Origin: Saccopteryx bilineata
Taxonomy: Eukaryota > Chordata > Mammalia > Chiroptera > Emballonuridae
Assembly (NCBI RefSeq): GCF_036850765.1
Contig: NC_089501.1
Span: 15,786,997-15,850,996, forward strand
DNA length: 64,000 nt
Reading direction: 5' to 3'
Shown here: piece after piece, positions 23,824-35,429 of the stretch
How positions within the stretch are numbered: position 1 is the stretch's first letter
How the letters are laid out: each line of letters begins with the position of its first letter
Program-made: the position numbers and the translations under genes
Notes under the pieces: generated by a model
What the model saw: only the letters and a program-made list of their open reading frames with translations
What the model was told of the DNA's origin: nothing
Databases searched by the model: none

Positions 23824-24208
23824 GCCTGATGAGGCGGTGCTGTGGTGGATAGAGCATTGGACTGGGGCGCAGAGAACCCAGGTTCAAAGCTTCAAGGTTG
23901 CTGGTTTGAGCAAAGGCTCATCCAGCTTGAGCGTGGGCTCACCTGGCTTGAGTGTAGGATCACTGGCTTGAGTGTGAAATCATCAACTTGACCCCATGGT
24001 CACTGGCTTGAGCACAAAAGTTGATGGCTTGTGCAAAGGGTCACTCACTCTGCTGTAGACCCCTGGTCAAGGCACATAAAAGAAAGCAATCAATGAACAA
24101 CTAAAGTGCTGCAACAAAGAATTGATGCTTCTCATCTCTCTCCCTTCTTGTCTGTGTGTGCCTATCTGTCCCTTTTTCTGACTCTCTCCTTCTCTGTCAA
24201 AAAATAAA
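23824..24208 (+). mobile_element. SINE type B, long variant
   Basis: It begins GCCTGATGAGGCGGTGCTGT. The body carries about five repeats of a 'cactggcttgagtgtg' type unit. It is flanked by the 10-bp duplication agatgcttta at 23814-23823 and 24209-24218. Confidence 0.9.
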
Positions 24209-24512
24209 AGATGCTTTAGAAAGATAGAGTTCATGAAATCAACATGTGACTATTATTCCTTTACATGAGGGGGTTTGCTGCTAGAGAAAACTAGAATATT
24301 TTGTAGATTTGGACCCAGAGTTAGAACCCAGACAGACCCAGGGCACCAATTATAATAATAAAACCCGGGAAGAGAAGGCTTAGACATCAAAACATTATAA
24401 GACGTTACCAATTTACATCAGCAGTAATTAGGAGAACATATGTAAGAGTGGAATTTTAGGATATCTGAGCAAAGATGGAGAAACATAATTTTAGATTAGG
24501 CTATATGTTTTG

Positions 24513-24917
24513 TTTTGTTTTGTTTTCTGAAGCTGGAAACGGGGAAAGACAGCCAAACAGGGAAAGACAGCCAGACAGACTCCCGCATGCGCCCAACCGG
24601 GATCCACCCGGCATGCCCACCAGAGGGCGACGCTCTGCCCACCTGGGGGCGATGCTCTGCCTATCCGGGGCGTCGCTTTGTTGCGACCAGAGCCACTCTA
24701 GCGCCTGGGGCAGAGGCCAAGGAGCCATCCCCAGCACCCAGGCCATCTTTGCTCCAATGGAGCCTCGGCTGCAGGAGGGGAAGAGAGAGAGAGGAAGGAG
24801 AGGGGGAGGGGTGGAGAAGCAGATGGGCGCTTCTCCTGTGTGCCCTGGCCGGGAATCAAACCTGAGACTCCTGCACGCCAGGCTGATGCTCTACCACTGA
24901 GCCAACCGGCCAGGGCC
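24513..24917 (-). mobile_element. SINE type A, subfamily with internal duplications
   Basis: Minus-strand start GGCCCTGGCCGGTTGGCTCA. It is flanked by the 15-bp duplication aggctatatgttttg at 24498-24512 and 24918-24932. The 'cgatgctctgcc' motif is present twice in tandem (about 24628-24662), and 'gggaaagacagcca' is also doubled (about 24542-24575). Confidence 0.93.
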
Positions 24918-24932
24918 AGGCTATATGTTTTG

Positions 24933-26379
24933 ATATAAGTTCATATCAGAGATTCCTGATGCCACATAACAGGAAGAGGCTGGGCTAGTTAACACTAATC
25001 TGAATTTATGAATGAACTTGAGATGATGTTAGAAATATTTTAGAATAATAATGTAGAGAAATAATGTAGAATGACTGGATTTGTCCATCCAATAAGTGTA
25101 TTTCTCCAGCAGGCCCAGGAGACATTCCTTCACTTGGATTTTGAGACATGCATTATGATCGAAGCTCTGGCATATTACCAAAGGACTGTAACGGTTGTTA
25201 TCTGGAGGCTGTGGGAGAAACCGAAACAGAAATAGGTTTCCTGATTTCAGTAGAAACAGCGAGTCCCTAAGGTGGTAGAAGGGATATAAGTCACTCACCA
25301 CTAGAGGAATGGTGGGCCTGACTCCTATAATGTAGCAGGATATGAAGCAGGATGACTATAGGAATCTTTCGTCAGAGACTAATTAATCATGTAATCCTTG
25401 AGCTTAAACTAGAGAAACAGTCCATAAGATTAGTTTATTACTCTAGCCAAAAACTACAGGTCTGGTGAAGCGTTCTTTCTCCACACGCTATACTAGAACA
25501 TATGTAGCTTATTAGTGGTGGTAAACTCTAAAACTTATCCTTTAGGCTACAGACTATATATCACCATGAAACTAAAGGAGGAAGGGACATTACTTGGAGT
25601 TTGTGGACTTTTGATGACATAGAGTAAGAGATGAGATTTGAGATTGTCTTCAGTTGGAAAAAGAGTGTATTTTTGTGGTGCAAGTAATGTATACATTAAG
25701 TTAGGAGGAACAATTTGGGGGGAAGTATAATATTAGGAAAAAAGACATGAGTGGATGTTGGTCTACCAAAGGTATGGACCATGGGTGTACATTTTTAATT
25801 TTATCTCTATCTACCATTTTACTACATTCCTATTTGGGGTCTTTCCCAGTGAAGATTGTCTTGGAAAGGAAAAGCATCCCACCTCCTACATTGACATTGA
25901 AGATGTCAGTTTCTTTCCCTGCTTTTGGATGATGAGGTTGGGCATACAACCTAGCCAATTGGACACTGCTACATTGGGTGGTAAATTTAAGCATGGAGCA
26001 CATAAATGAAGACAGACGAAAAGTCATCTTTGGTAGCATAACTGCATGATTCTTGCAGAGTCAGAGGTGACTGGCCTGATGATTTGTGTCAAAAGACTTT
26101 TCATAACCCCTCTTCTTGACCGCATAGACCAGCTGTGATTTCCTCCTGGTTTTCAGGGCTTGTGCTTCAGAGTACTTGAAGTGGTGAGCTTCTTATAGCA
26201 TTTCTCCTCCATTTTCTTGCACTAGACAGAGTTCATTTATAGTACCTGCACATGTTATTTGTATCCTAATAGAAACAGAATTTAAATGCTAATGCTCTTT
26301 TCTCCATAATCCTGGTCCTCTTCTAATATCTCCAGTCTCAGTGAATGACACTGTTATTTATTGAACTGAACAAGCCAAA
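24933..26379. other. Intergenic, no gene recognised
   Basis: Mixed sequence with only short isolated open frames, none with codon or domain features I can support. Confidence 0.5.
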
Positions 26380-27180
26380 AGCCCAGGGTACATCCTTGAC
26401 AATCTCTCGCTCTCGATCCCACATCTAATGCATCACTAAATTTTATTGATTTCTTTTTTCCTCCTGAACATTCTAGACTCTATCCACTTCTCTCCAGCTC
26501 TACCAACATCAACAGTAACAAGTGCAAGCCACCATCAAATCTCCAGGTGCAAGCCACCTGGATTACAACAACCTATTGGGTCTAGCTCAGGGGTAGTCAA
26601 CCTTTTCATACCTACCACCCACTTTTGTATCTCTGTTAGTAGTAAACTTTCTAACCGCCCATTGGTTCCACAGTAATGGTGATTTATAAAGTAGGGAAGT
26701 AACTTTACTTTATAAAATTTATAAAGCAGAGTTACTGCAAGTTAAAGCATATAATAATAATTACTTACCAAGTACTTTATGTCAGATTTTCACTAAGTTT
26801 GGCAGAATAAATCTTTATAAAACAACTTACTGTAGTTAAATCTATCTTTTTATTTATACTTTGGTTGCTCTGCTACCACCCACCTTGAAAGCTGGAACGC
26901 CCACTAGTGGGCGGTAGGGACCAGGTTGACTACCACTGGTCTAGCTGTATATTTGCCCCTCCTCTGATCTATTCATTTCTAATGTAAAATTTGATCCTGT
27001 TACACACAGCCCCACATCCCAGTTAAATCCTCTCAGTCACCTGGGAGATTGCTTTACTGCTTCCTGCTTCCTGGTCTCTGCATATGCTGTTCCTTCTCTC
27101 TATAGCTTGCTTTTTCCTCTGTTACCCTTTACATTGTTAACTCATACTCATCCTTCACATCTTCTGTCACGTAGCGTTTC
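26380..27180 (+). mobile_element. L2/CR1-like LINE relic, split by a hAT MITE
   Basis: 'gtacatccttgacaatctct', 'atcccacatctaatgcatca', 'gccacctggattacaacaac' and later 'tgcatatgctgttcc' follow the order of the L2/CR1 reverse-transcriptase 3' half as I recall it. The hAT MITE at 26588-26938 sits inside it. No open frame remains. Confidence 0.55.
26588..26938. mobile_element. hAT MITE, 351 bp, complete
   Basis: The terminal inverted repeats are CAGGGGTAGTCAACC (left) and CAGTGGTAGTCAACC (right, read inverted). The element is flanked by a perfect 8-bp target duplication, gtctagct, at 26580-26587 and 26939-26946, diagnostic of the hAT superfamily. It encodes nothing. I remember similar non-autonomous hAT elements from bat genomes. 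Confidence 0.95.
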
Positions 27181-27204
27181 TTCATGATTGCTGTCTGACC
27201 CTGA

Positions 27205-27575
27205 ATGCTCAGGCTGTTGTAACAGAATACCACAGACTGAGTGGTTTAAATACAAATGCTTATTTCTCACAGTTCCAGAGCCTGGGGAGACCAAGATCAA
27301 GGTGCTGGCTGATTTGTTTCCTGGAGAATTCTCTCCCTGGCATTCAGACAGCTGACTTTACTGTGTCCCCACATGGCCTTTCTTAGTGCCTAGGCAGGAA
27401 GTGGAGGAGAAGGGTGGATCTCTTCCTCTTTTTATATGACCATCCTACCCTTGTAATCTCGTTTAATCTTAGTTGCCTCGCAAAGACCCTATTTTTAAAT
27501 ACACTTACATTGGAGGTTAAGGCTTTAACAGACAAATTGGAAGAACACAATTTATTCTGCCCACGGTATTCCAAA
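27205..27575 (-). mobile_element. MaLR LTR (MST/MLT1-like), ERVL-MaLR
   Basis: The pieces 'gttgtaacagaataccacag', 'tatttctcacagttccagag', 'gaccaagatcaaggtgctgg', 'tgtccccacatggcctttc' and 'acattggaggttaaggcttt' are the reverse complement of a MaLR LTR as I remember it. It is old and diverged, with no internal region. Confidence 0.75.
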
Positions 27576-28649
27576 ATTCACGTTCTTAATGCATCCAAGA
27601 TATATTTATCCTATTGCAATAGCCCCAAAGTCTTAACTCATTCCAGCATCAACTCTAAGGACTAAAGTCTGAAGTCTCATCCTAGTATCATTTAAATGAG
27701 ATATAAGTGAGACTGGAGGTATAATTCATTCTGAAACAAAATCCTCTCCAGTTGTGAACCTGTGAGACCAGACAAATTATTTGCATCTAAATACAAAGAT
27801 GGGACAGGCACAGGATAGATATTGTCATTCCAAAAGGGTGAAATAAGGAAGAAAGAGATGATGAATCCTTAGCAAGCCCAATGCCCTACAAGGCAAATTC
27901 CATTAGATTTTAAAGTTTAGAAACGATCCTCTGGTTTGGTGCCCTGCCTTCCAGATCCTAGGCAGGGGTCACATCTTCTCTGCTCTGTCACGCAGACTCC
28001 ATCTGGTCCGATGAAACTGGGGATGATCTCTGACTCACCTTTGGGGGCATTTTCCCTTTTCTGAAAGGTAGAGCATGTTCTCAGCCAGATAGCTCTATGG
28101 GCCCATCCTTTAGAATCCAAGAACGCTCACAGTCTTCTTTCCTTCTGTCTCACTTTCTCTGCCTCTGCTGGGTTGTGTAATCTCAAGCCTATTCATGACT
28201 TCTGCTGAGATGGCTGATTAAATCCATGAGTCACACCCATGATCTCTTTATCAAATGATTGTTCAGCCATCCATTAGTATTCTCTTCAGAACAAGCCCTC
28301 CCCCCCCCCCTCTCTCTCTCTCTGGATAGGCATAGAATGTTCCAAATCTCCAAGTGCTGGTTCTTTTATACTTAAAAATCTTTTCTTTAATTCATGTTTT
28401 CTCTCATTATCTTATTAAGGCAGTAAAAAGGACTCAAGCTGCACCTTCAATACTTTTTAGAAATCTCCTCTGCTTATGTACAATTTCATTGCTCAAAGGT
28501 TGTACCTTCCATATAACAGTACAATACAATTCAGTTAAGTCCTTTTCCTCTTTATAAGAATAATTACCTTTCTTCCAATTTCCAATGACCTGTTCCTCAT
28601 TTTTGTCTGAGGGTTTGCATTTTTAATTTTGAGAATCACTACTATAAGA

Positions 28650-28925
28650 CTATGAACACGCTTCTTAAACTTTAAGGTATACATAAGTCCCTGGTCATCT
28701 AGTTAAATACGGATTCCGATTCTGTAGGCCGGGTGAGGCTGGGGATTTTGCAGGTCAAACAAACTCTCAGGTGAAGAGCAAACTGTTTCCAGGTCGGTTG
28801 CATCTGCATGGTCTGGAAGCTTGTTAGAAATGCAAAATTTCCATCTGATCTCCAGCCTTGAATCTACATTTAACAAGGCATTTTAAGATGATGCGTGCTG
28901 ATTACTGATTGAGAAGCACTGTTCT
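28650..28925 (+). mobile_element. MER5-like hAT-Charlie remnants
   Basis: 'gcatggtctggaagcttgtt', 'agaaatgcaaaatttcc' and the end 'gattgagaagcactg' match MER5A features. An extra partial copy seems to precede it ('tccctggtcatctagttaaa'). Limits are approximate. Confidence 0.65.
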
Positions 28926-29154
28926 AGTTGCTTTGTATCAGGAAATTTAGGGAAACTTCCATGGAGAATATAATAGGCTTGAGTCATGGAAAACTTGTGG
29001 ATAGAGCATTTGTCCATGACAGATGGTGTTTAGCTGGACAGTCCGTTCCCTTTTAATACTATTATAGTTCATAAGCAGCATCAAAAAATACATTACTTTT
29101 TTATTTTTGCAGAAACATCGTCATATAGATAAAGCAAGCAATCCTATTTCCTTT

Positions 29155-29265
29155 TTATAGTTGAGAACTAAAAATTAGAATAGATAATTCATTTATTTAA
29201 GGTCACACAGCTAATACATGACAGGTCTTATTTTGAACCGAGTCAGTATTCTTTTTCATTAACTT
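29155..29265 (-). repeat. MIR fragment
   Basis: 'ttaaggtcacacagctaata' followed by 'ttgaaccgagtcagtattct' is the inverse of the MIR head region. Confidence 0.65.
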
Positions 29266-31434
29266 GCCCTTCCAGATTCTTCTATCTATTAAAAACAGCT
29301 GATTTGGAAATGTACTACTTGAGAGGGAATTGGTTGTTCCAATCAAATTTTTCACATGATTTTTCTGGCTGCCCCTTTCAATTCCCCAGAAAACAGCCTT
29401 TACCCTATCATCACCATGTTCTTCTAAGATATTCTCTGGATATTTTACTTTTTGATGTTTGAAACATGGCTGAAAGTCAGGAAATAAAGATAGCTCTGCA
29501 CAGCCAAAGTGGAAACAAAAAGATCAAAATGCTAAAGCTTGTGCAGTTTACCCAGAGGGAAACTGTCTCTCAGGTGAGAGGGTCCTGGACTCTCCTCCCC
29601 GCTAGGCTCAGAATGGCCTGGCACTGGCCCTCGAAGTATGGGATTTTTACCATCCTTCCTTCCCCCCGCCCCTCCTCTGAAATTTAAAGCATATAAAAAG
29701 CAGCATTTGGAAGAGGAAGAGTTCTAGTCACAGAGCGATACAATGAGGTTAAAAAAAAAAAGGTTTTTTTTTTTTTAATTAGAAAAGAGACACTAGTCAA
29801 AAGAAAAAAGGAGGAGGAGCAGAGAGAACTCCGAAAGCTTAGTGATAGTTCTATGCATCACAGCAGATCACGCAGTCGTCATTGTTCTACGCTGGAGTGG
29901 AATTTCATTTCAACATAAGGATCATTGTACATCATCCAAGAAAAGGTTAAGTTCTATTTAGAGCACTTTGTTTAAGAAAGCAATAAAATATGTAGTACAA
30001 TTCAGAAAGATTTCCATAAAGAGATTTAAGTGAGCAAATCTTCAATGTTTCGGAGTGACACATCCTCTAAGGATTCCTGATAGATGAGATTTATTATACT
30101 TTCTTTGTCTCCCTTTCTATTGTAGTGGTTTAGAGCATGGGAAAAGCACTTGCACTTCACTTACCTAAATGCAACTGTACGTATGCAGGACAATAAAAAA
30201 AAAGGTAGAAAAAATGATGCAGCCATTGCACTCGGTGCGCACATAGTTTGGCATGATGTTGAGATGGAAGACAGACCTTTGCTGTCACTTGAATCTCAGT
30301 TACTCTTAGGGCTCTAATGATGCCAGCATCTGCTTTGTGATGATAGTGTTTGAAGCACTTATTTTTTGTGCCTGTTACCAAATAAGTATTTTATTTGTTG
30401 AACTGAGAAAACATTAAACTCTTCAAATACTGGAGTAGAAAAAAAAAAAAAGAGTGTATTATAGTTATTGGGTTAGCTTCCAGTATTTAGTGTCAAATTA
30501 TATTTTTAAAAATCTAATCTGGACTTAGTAAGGTGAGACTTTGATTTGAAAGGATTCTGCACTGTGGGGGAAGGGCAAGCATCTCAAGAGTGGGGCAATG
30601 AGGTTGGTTTTTATTTGATAAGATGAAGAAATAAGGCTGGAGAGACTGGGCGGGGAGAAGTGGATGAGAGAGTGGCTCACCCTGAGAGGAGTTCAGAGGA
30701 GGTTTTACCCCGAGTCAGCTTGTTGGGGAGGGCTGCGTGCTGGCTCAGGCTGAAGAGGACCCGAGGGTCGGGAACCTTGGGCAGGGAGAAAAACTTAACC
30801 AAAACTCAGTTAAGAAGCATTTTGTCCACATTGATCAGTGGGGGTGAGCAGTTCGGCTAATCCTTTTTGAAGCAAAGAATGATCATTTGAAGGGTCTGTG
30901 TCTGGTCTCATCAAAGGGAACTAGAGAGGTATCCCTAAATCTTATCTAACTTGTTTAGAAAAAGGTTGTCTTCATCGTGAGTCATTTCCTGGAACACAAG
31001 ATGGTGATGGCAATTCTTAACTTTTGCTGTTTTCCGGAAGAACAGGGTGCAGTTAAAATTCAATGTTGTCAGGAGCATATAAATATTATTACAGATACTG
31101 AATTTTGGAGGGTTATTTAAGAAGTTTTTTGAAGGTAATTTACACTATATACTACAATCAGGTGGCAACTGCAGAATTTAACTATTGCTTAAGATGACTT
31201 TACTACAAGTATTAAAAGCACCCATGTAAGTTGGAAATTCCAGTCCCTAGCATTTTAATATCTCTAACAGAACAAAATCTTACATATCTATATAAAATGT
31301 GAGGTCATGTCATTTCTTCAAAGAAGCTTTTCTTAACCCAGATCAATTTTAGTTTAGGGGTTTGTTACTTGCTTTTGTTTCTCCTTCTTAATACTCATCA
31401 CATTTCTTCATGGGCTTAATATTTCTCTTTCATA
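29266..31434. other. Intergenic, no gene recognised
   Basis: Only an A/T homopolymer hairpin near 29750-29776 (A11, GG, then a T run) and ordinary sequence. No coding or repeat feature I can support. Confidence 0.5.
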
Positions 31435-31550
31435 ACAGATGGCATGCTCAGTGGGGACAGGGACTCGGCCTGTGTTGTTTGCTACTATGTTCCGGCACCT
31501 GCCCTATAGTAGATGCTCAGTACCATACTTGCTAGATGACTGAATGCTGT
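31435..31550 (+). repeat. L2 3'-end-like fragment
   Basis: 'cagtggggacagggactcgg' and 'ctatagtagatgctcagtac' resemble the L2/MIR-type 3' end (the 'gacagggactgtgtctg..cacatagtaggtgctcaat' pattern). Confidence 0.5.
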
Positions 31551-31870
31551 TTCTATTATTCTCTCATTGTAGAATAGGCTGAGTAAATAATAAACTTATT
31601 GTTTCTAAAAAGTCCCTCTATCCTATGCCTTCTACTGTATATTATTTTAACTAGCCATTCCTTATCACTGAGGTTTGACAAAACTGGAAGGAATGTCTTC
31701 AGATTTGTTGTATAATATTCTGCATAAGGTAGAGAAGTTCATGTGTGTGTAATACCATCATTTATTAATTGACAATACCTAATATTTCCCAATGTTTATT
31801 ATATACTAAATGCTTTACATAAATTATTTTTTAATCTTAAAGATAAATGTATGGATAAACTATGAATTAT

Positions 31871-33861
31871 CCTGGGAAACAATTTTGTTTTTAATTTTTT
31901 GTTGCATGAAGTTTTAGAACTGTTTCTATATATCTCTGCATCACTGATTCCAAATCTGAAATCAGTTTTTCAGTGCATGCTCCAGTTTTTATGCAATTTT
32001 AATTTCTTTTTTGTTACAGTTAATGGCATGCATTGGTTTCTAAATTGGAGTTAAAGGGCAACGACTCTTGGATTGAACATAACCACAAGGAAATTAATGT
32101 TTTACAAACATCACTTTTACATAATAGTAGTTGTTTTTAAATGTAAAAAATTATTATCTGATAAAAACACCCTCTTATTTTGTTTTAAGATTGAATCACG
32201 GCTTCTTCGAGTAGGCATAAATGTAAGAATAGTCCTGACACCTTCTGTTATATATGTGGCTGTTACACACGTCAATGTCAAAGGTGCAATATTTCATCAT
32301 TTGTGACACGTGCATGTATTGCCCATTTTCAAGTTCCCCTGGGTGATCAAGACAAGAATTGGGCTCCTCATATTGTGTGTCATAATTGTAAGGAAATGCT
32401 TTGTGACTGGACAAAAGGAAAACACAAAGGAATGCCTTTTGGTATTCTCATGGTTTGGAGTGAACCTAAGGACCACAGCAGTGACTGTTATTTCTGTCTG
32501 ATCCATACAAAGGCATCAGCAAGAAAAAACGGCATATGATCGCATATCCTAATATTCCTTCAGCAATACAACCTATTCCACACTCTGAGACACTCCCGGT
32601 TCCGGTTTTCAATGGTTTTATTTCTTCCAAGGACGAAGAAAGTGAACATGGTGATCAAGTGTATTTTGATAAGATGCATGAGGAAATGGTTGTAGAATCT
32701 GAAGGGTCTTCATCTGGTGGCAAGCAGTCATTAACCCCTCAGCAGTTTAGCCAACCTGAATTGAATGATTTAGTAAGAATGACATAAAAATTGTCCTTGA
32801 CTTTCCGAAGTATGAAGAGCATAACTGGATCATTTGTGTGGATCTTAAAATGGTAAATTTCCTGCTAGGACAACAGAGAGGTTTCACAAAGTATCATTGC
32901 TTTCTGTGTTTGTGGGACAGCCAAGCTTGGGAGAAACACTGGACATAGAAGGAGTGGCTGAAATGTGAAGCTCTGGAAGTAGGGATGCAAAATATTGTGA
33001 ATGAACCTGTACTTAATTGAGACAGGATCATTTCCCCCCCACTTCACATCAAACTTGGCTTAATGAAGCAGTTTGTTCATGCTTTGAATAGAGAAAATGA
33101 ATGCTTTCAATATATTATTTCTGATTTTCCTGCCTTGTCTTTTGAGAAGATAAAAGCAGCTGTATTCGATGGACCACAAATTCGAACCCTCATACGTGAT
33201 GAAGAATTTGCCAGGAAGATGAATAAGGAGGAGAAAGCAGCATGGCAATCTTTTGTGGCAGTTACAAAGAACCTCCTTGGCAACAAAAAAGCAGAAAACT
33301 ATGAACTTCTGAATCAAAGGATGCTGTTGGCTTTCCATGACATTGGATGTAACAAGTGTTAAGATTCACTTCCTGAACAGTCACCTTGATAAGTTTCCCA
33401 AAAATCTTGGAGCTGTTAGTGATCAGCAGACTACTTATGGAGCCTTAAACAAGATTGTCCTCAGCAAGTACACAAATGCAAGAGCTACAAACACAAAATT
33501 TTGCCTGAATAGAATTTAAATAAGTTTTGCGCAAATTTTATGATTAAAATAAGGTTTTAATATGTTCTATTTCAAAATTGTAGACAAATTCTGATGCAAT
33601 CATATCTTTTAGTGTATTAGTATATTTACTGCATTATATAACTTACTATATTTTCACAATGATGCCCAAGAAGACATTCTACTTCATTATGTTAAACTAA
33701 ATGTTGAAAATTTTACAATAAGATGAAAACCTAAAATCTGATGAATTGCAAATAAACTGTAGCTTACAGAGAAAAACTAATGTCAGATTTGAGATCAGCA
33801 TACTCAAATTAGGTAAGAACAAGTGTTTTTGTTGATGCAACAAAAATTTTGTTCCCCAGTG
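31871..33861 (+). mobile_element. DNA transposon, about 2.0 kb, long diverged inverted termini, broken transposase-like gene
   Basis: The left end (cctgggaaacaattttg..) and the inverted right end (cactggggaacaaaatttt..) match. They keep matching for about 130 bp inward, with shared blocks around 'tgttgcat', 'caaatctga', 'agtttttc' and 'tgcaatt'. The 4-bp ttat flanks both sides (31867-31870 and 33862-33865), a possible target duplication. The CACTG terminus and a 3-4 bp duplication suggest the CACTA/Mirage/Chapaev group, but this is inference. The interior carries an intronless broken gene. Termini were paired by eye. Confidence 0.75.
32231..33512 (+). pseudogene. Transposase-like pseudogene of an uncharacterised cysteine-rich family
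   Basis: Homologous-looking protein is spread over several frames. The first part (from 32231) has FCYICGC and further Cys, then CHNC and DCYFC pairs. A frameshift near 32525 leads to an acidic and Ser-rich linker (to about 32777). From 32781 a shifted frame reads DIKIVLDF and, later, CFLC, with a stop at 32946. Further breaks follow near 33021-33033, then a good frame (33063-33360) and a shift to IHFLNSHLDKFPKNLG. The last piece (33429-33512) ends at a TAG. Parts seem deleted before 32781 and before 33429. I recall intact relatives in arthropods and other invertebrates. It lies between matching inverted repeats, so it is probably the element's own gene. Function was not tested, and this copy is dead. 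Confidence 0.8.
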
Positions 33862-33865
33862 TTAT

Positions 33866-34393
33866 ATAAGAATGGTTTTAGACAACTCATATATAAAGAC
33901 TAAAATAGTCAAAATATTAACTTCTATTGTAATCATGAATATTCCTGGAGCATAGATAAAAACTGGATTTCAATGTAAAATTGGTATCTTTATTTCTTAA
34001 CGTTATTCTGCACAATGCTCTGAACTATTTTAATTATAAAAACATGGTAGGGTAAAAGAAATTTGGGAGATAATTCTTGCTTATAGAGCTCTACCCCAAA
34101 TTTACTACATTAACAGTTTATAATGATTTCTTCTTTGGTTGTAAGTATAGATTTTTTATGAGTAAAAAAAATATAAAATTGTGTGCACTAGATAGAATTT
34201 ATGTATTTATGAAGATAAAAACTAGATCTTTGTTAGACTAATGAAATTGAACTTTTGGCAAGCACGATTAGAAAAAAAAATGGGAAAAAGCAAATAACAT
34301 TGGAAAAATAGAAGGGGACATAACTTTAGATGTGGCAGGTATTAAAAAGGTAAGAGTGTATTATCAACTTTATCCCAATATAATCAAAACTGT
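33866..34393. other. Intergenic AT-rich, nothing recognised
   Basis: Sequence between the transposon and the next SINE, with no coding or repeat feature supported. Confidence 0.5.
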
Positions 34394-34407
34394 AAAAGAA
34401 ATGAGCC

Positions 34408-34728
34408 GCCTGACCAGGCGGTGGCGCAGTGGATAGAGCGTCGGACTGGGATGCGGAAGTACCCAGGTTCGAGACTCCGAGGTCGCGCCGGGGCTCATCT
34501 GGCTTGAGCAAAGAGCTCGCCAGCTTGGACCCAAGGTCCCTGGCTCCAGCAAGGGGTTACTCGGTCTGCTGAAGGCCCACGGTCAAGGCACATGTGAGAA
34601 AGCAATCAATGAACAACTAAGAAGTCGCAACGCGCAACGAGAAACTGATGATTGATGCTTCTCATCTCTCTCTGTTCCTGTCTGTCTGTCCCTGTCTATC
34701 TCTGCCTCTGTAAAAAAAAAAAAAAAAG
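34408..34728 (+). mobile_element. SINE type B, young copy
   Basis: It begins GCCTGACCAGGCGGTGGCGC AGTGG with an intact B box (GGTTCGAGACTCC) and a poly(A) tail. It is flanked by the 14-bp duplication aaaagaaatgagcc at 34394-34407 and 34729-34742. It looks like one of the least diverged copies here. Confidence 0.95.
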
Positions 34729-34819
34729 AAAAGAAATGAGCCCATTCATATACAAAAACGTCATCTACCAAACTGACTCAAGTGGATATAGAAAACCTGA
34801 ATATCCTACGTCCATTATA

Positions 34820-35030
34820 GCTAGGTTTGGTATACAATGGTATACAGGCTAAATCTAGCCTGCGTTCAGTTTTGCACAGCCTGCAATCTAAAAATAGTTT
34901 TTATGTTTTAAAAGGTTTTTTTAAAAAAGGAAAAGAAAAGAAGACTATATGACAGGGACTGTATATGACCCACAAAGTCTAAAATATTTATTACCTGGCC
35001 CTTAGCAAAAAAGGGTTGCTGATTCATTAA
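34820..35030. mobile_element. Ancient hAT-type remnant
   Basis: 'aggctaaatctagcctgc' and 'ctgtatatgacccacaaagt', then 'aaaatatttattacctggcc' followed by 'gggttgctgattc', fit an old MER/Charlie-type repeat ('gcccgcaaagcctaaaatatttac') from memory. Limits and orientation are uncertain. Confidence 0.45.
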
Positions 35031-35325
35031 AGTAATTGAATCACTATTTTGAAATCTTCTCTCAAATGAAACTGCAGACCCATATAATGTTAAGGCTGAT
35101 TTCTACCAAACATTTGAAGAACAAACAATTTTAGTATTGTACAAATTATTCTAGGCTGTAGAAAAACAACAATGCCCAACTCATTTTAGAAAATGGCATA
35201 ACCTTGATAGCAAAACGTGACAAAGATAGAAAGAGAACAATGACAGGACATTTTCATTTATGTACACAAATGGAAAAGTCATAGAAACAATATTAGCAAA
35301 TAGAATCCACAATGTATAAAATGTA

Positions 35326-35328
<3 letters not shown>

Positions 35329-35368
<40 letters not shown>
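35329..35368. repeat. (CA)n microsatellite
   Basis: Twenty perfect CA units. Confidence 0.97.
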
Positions 35369-35369
<1 letters not shown>

Positions 35370-35429
35370 CAAAGAAAGCACATCTTGACCCCTTTCCATT
35401 GGTTGGACCAAGAAAATGTTCCATGTGCA

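Noticed and set aside
35329..35368. CRISPR-like or satellite array
   Set aside because: The repeats are simple dinucleotides without spacers; the window is mammalian.
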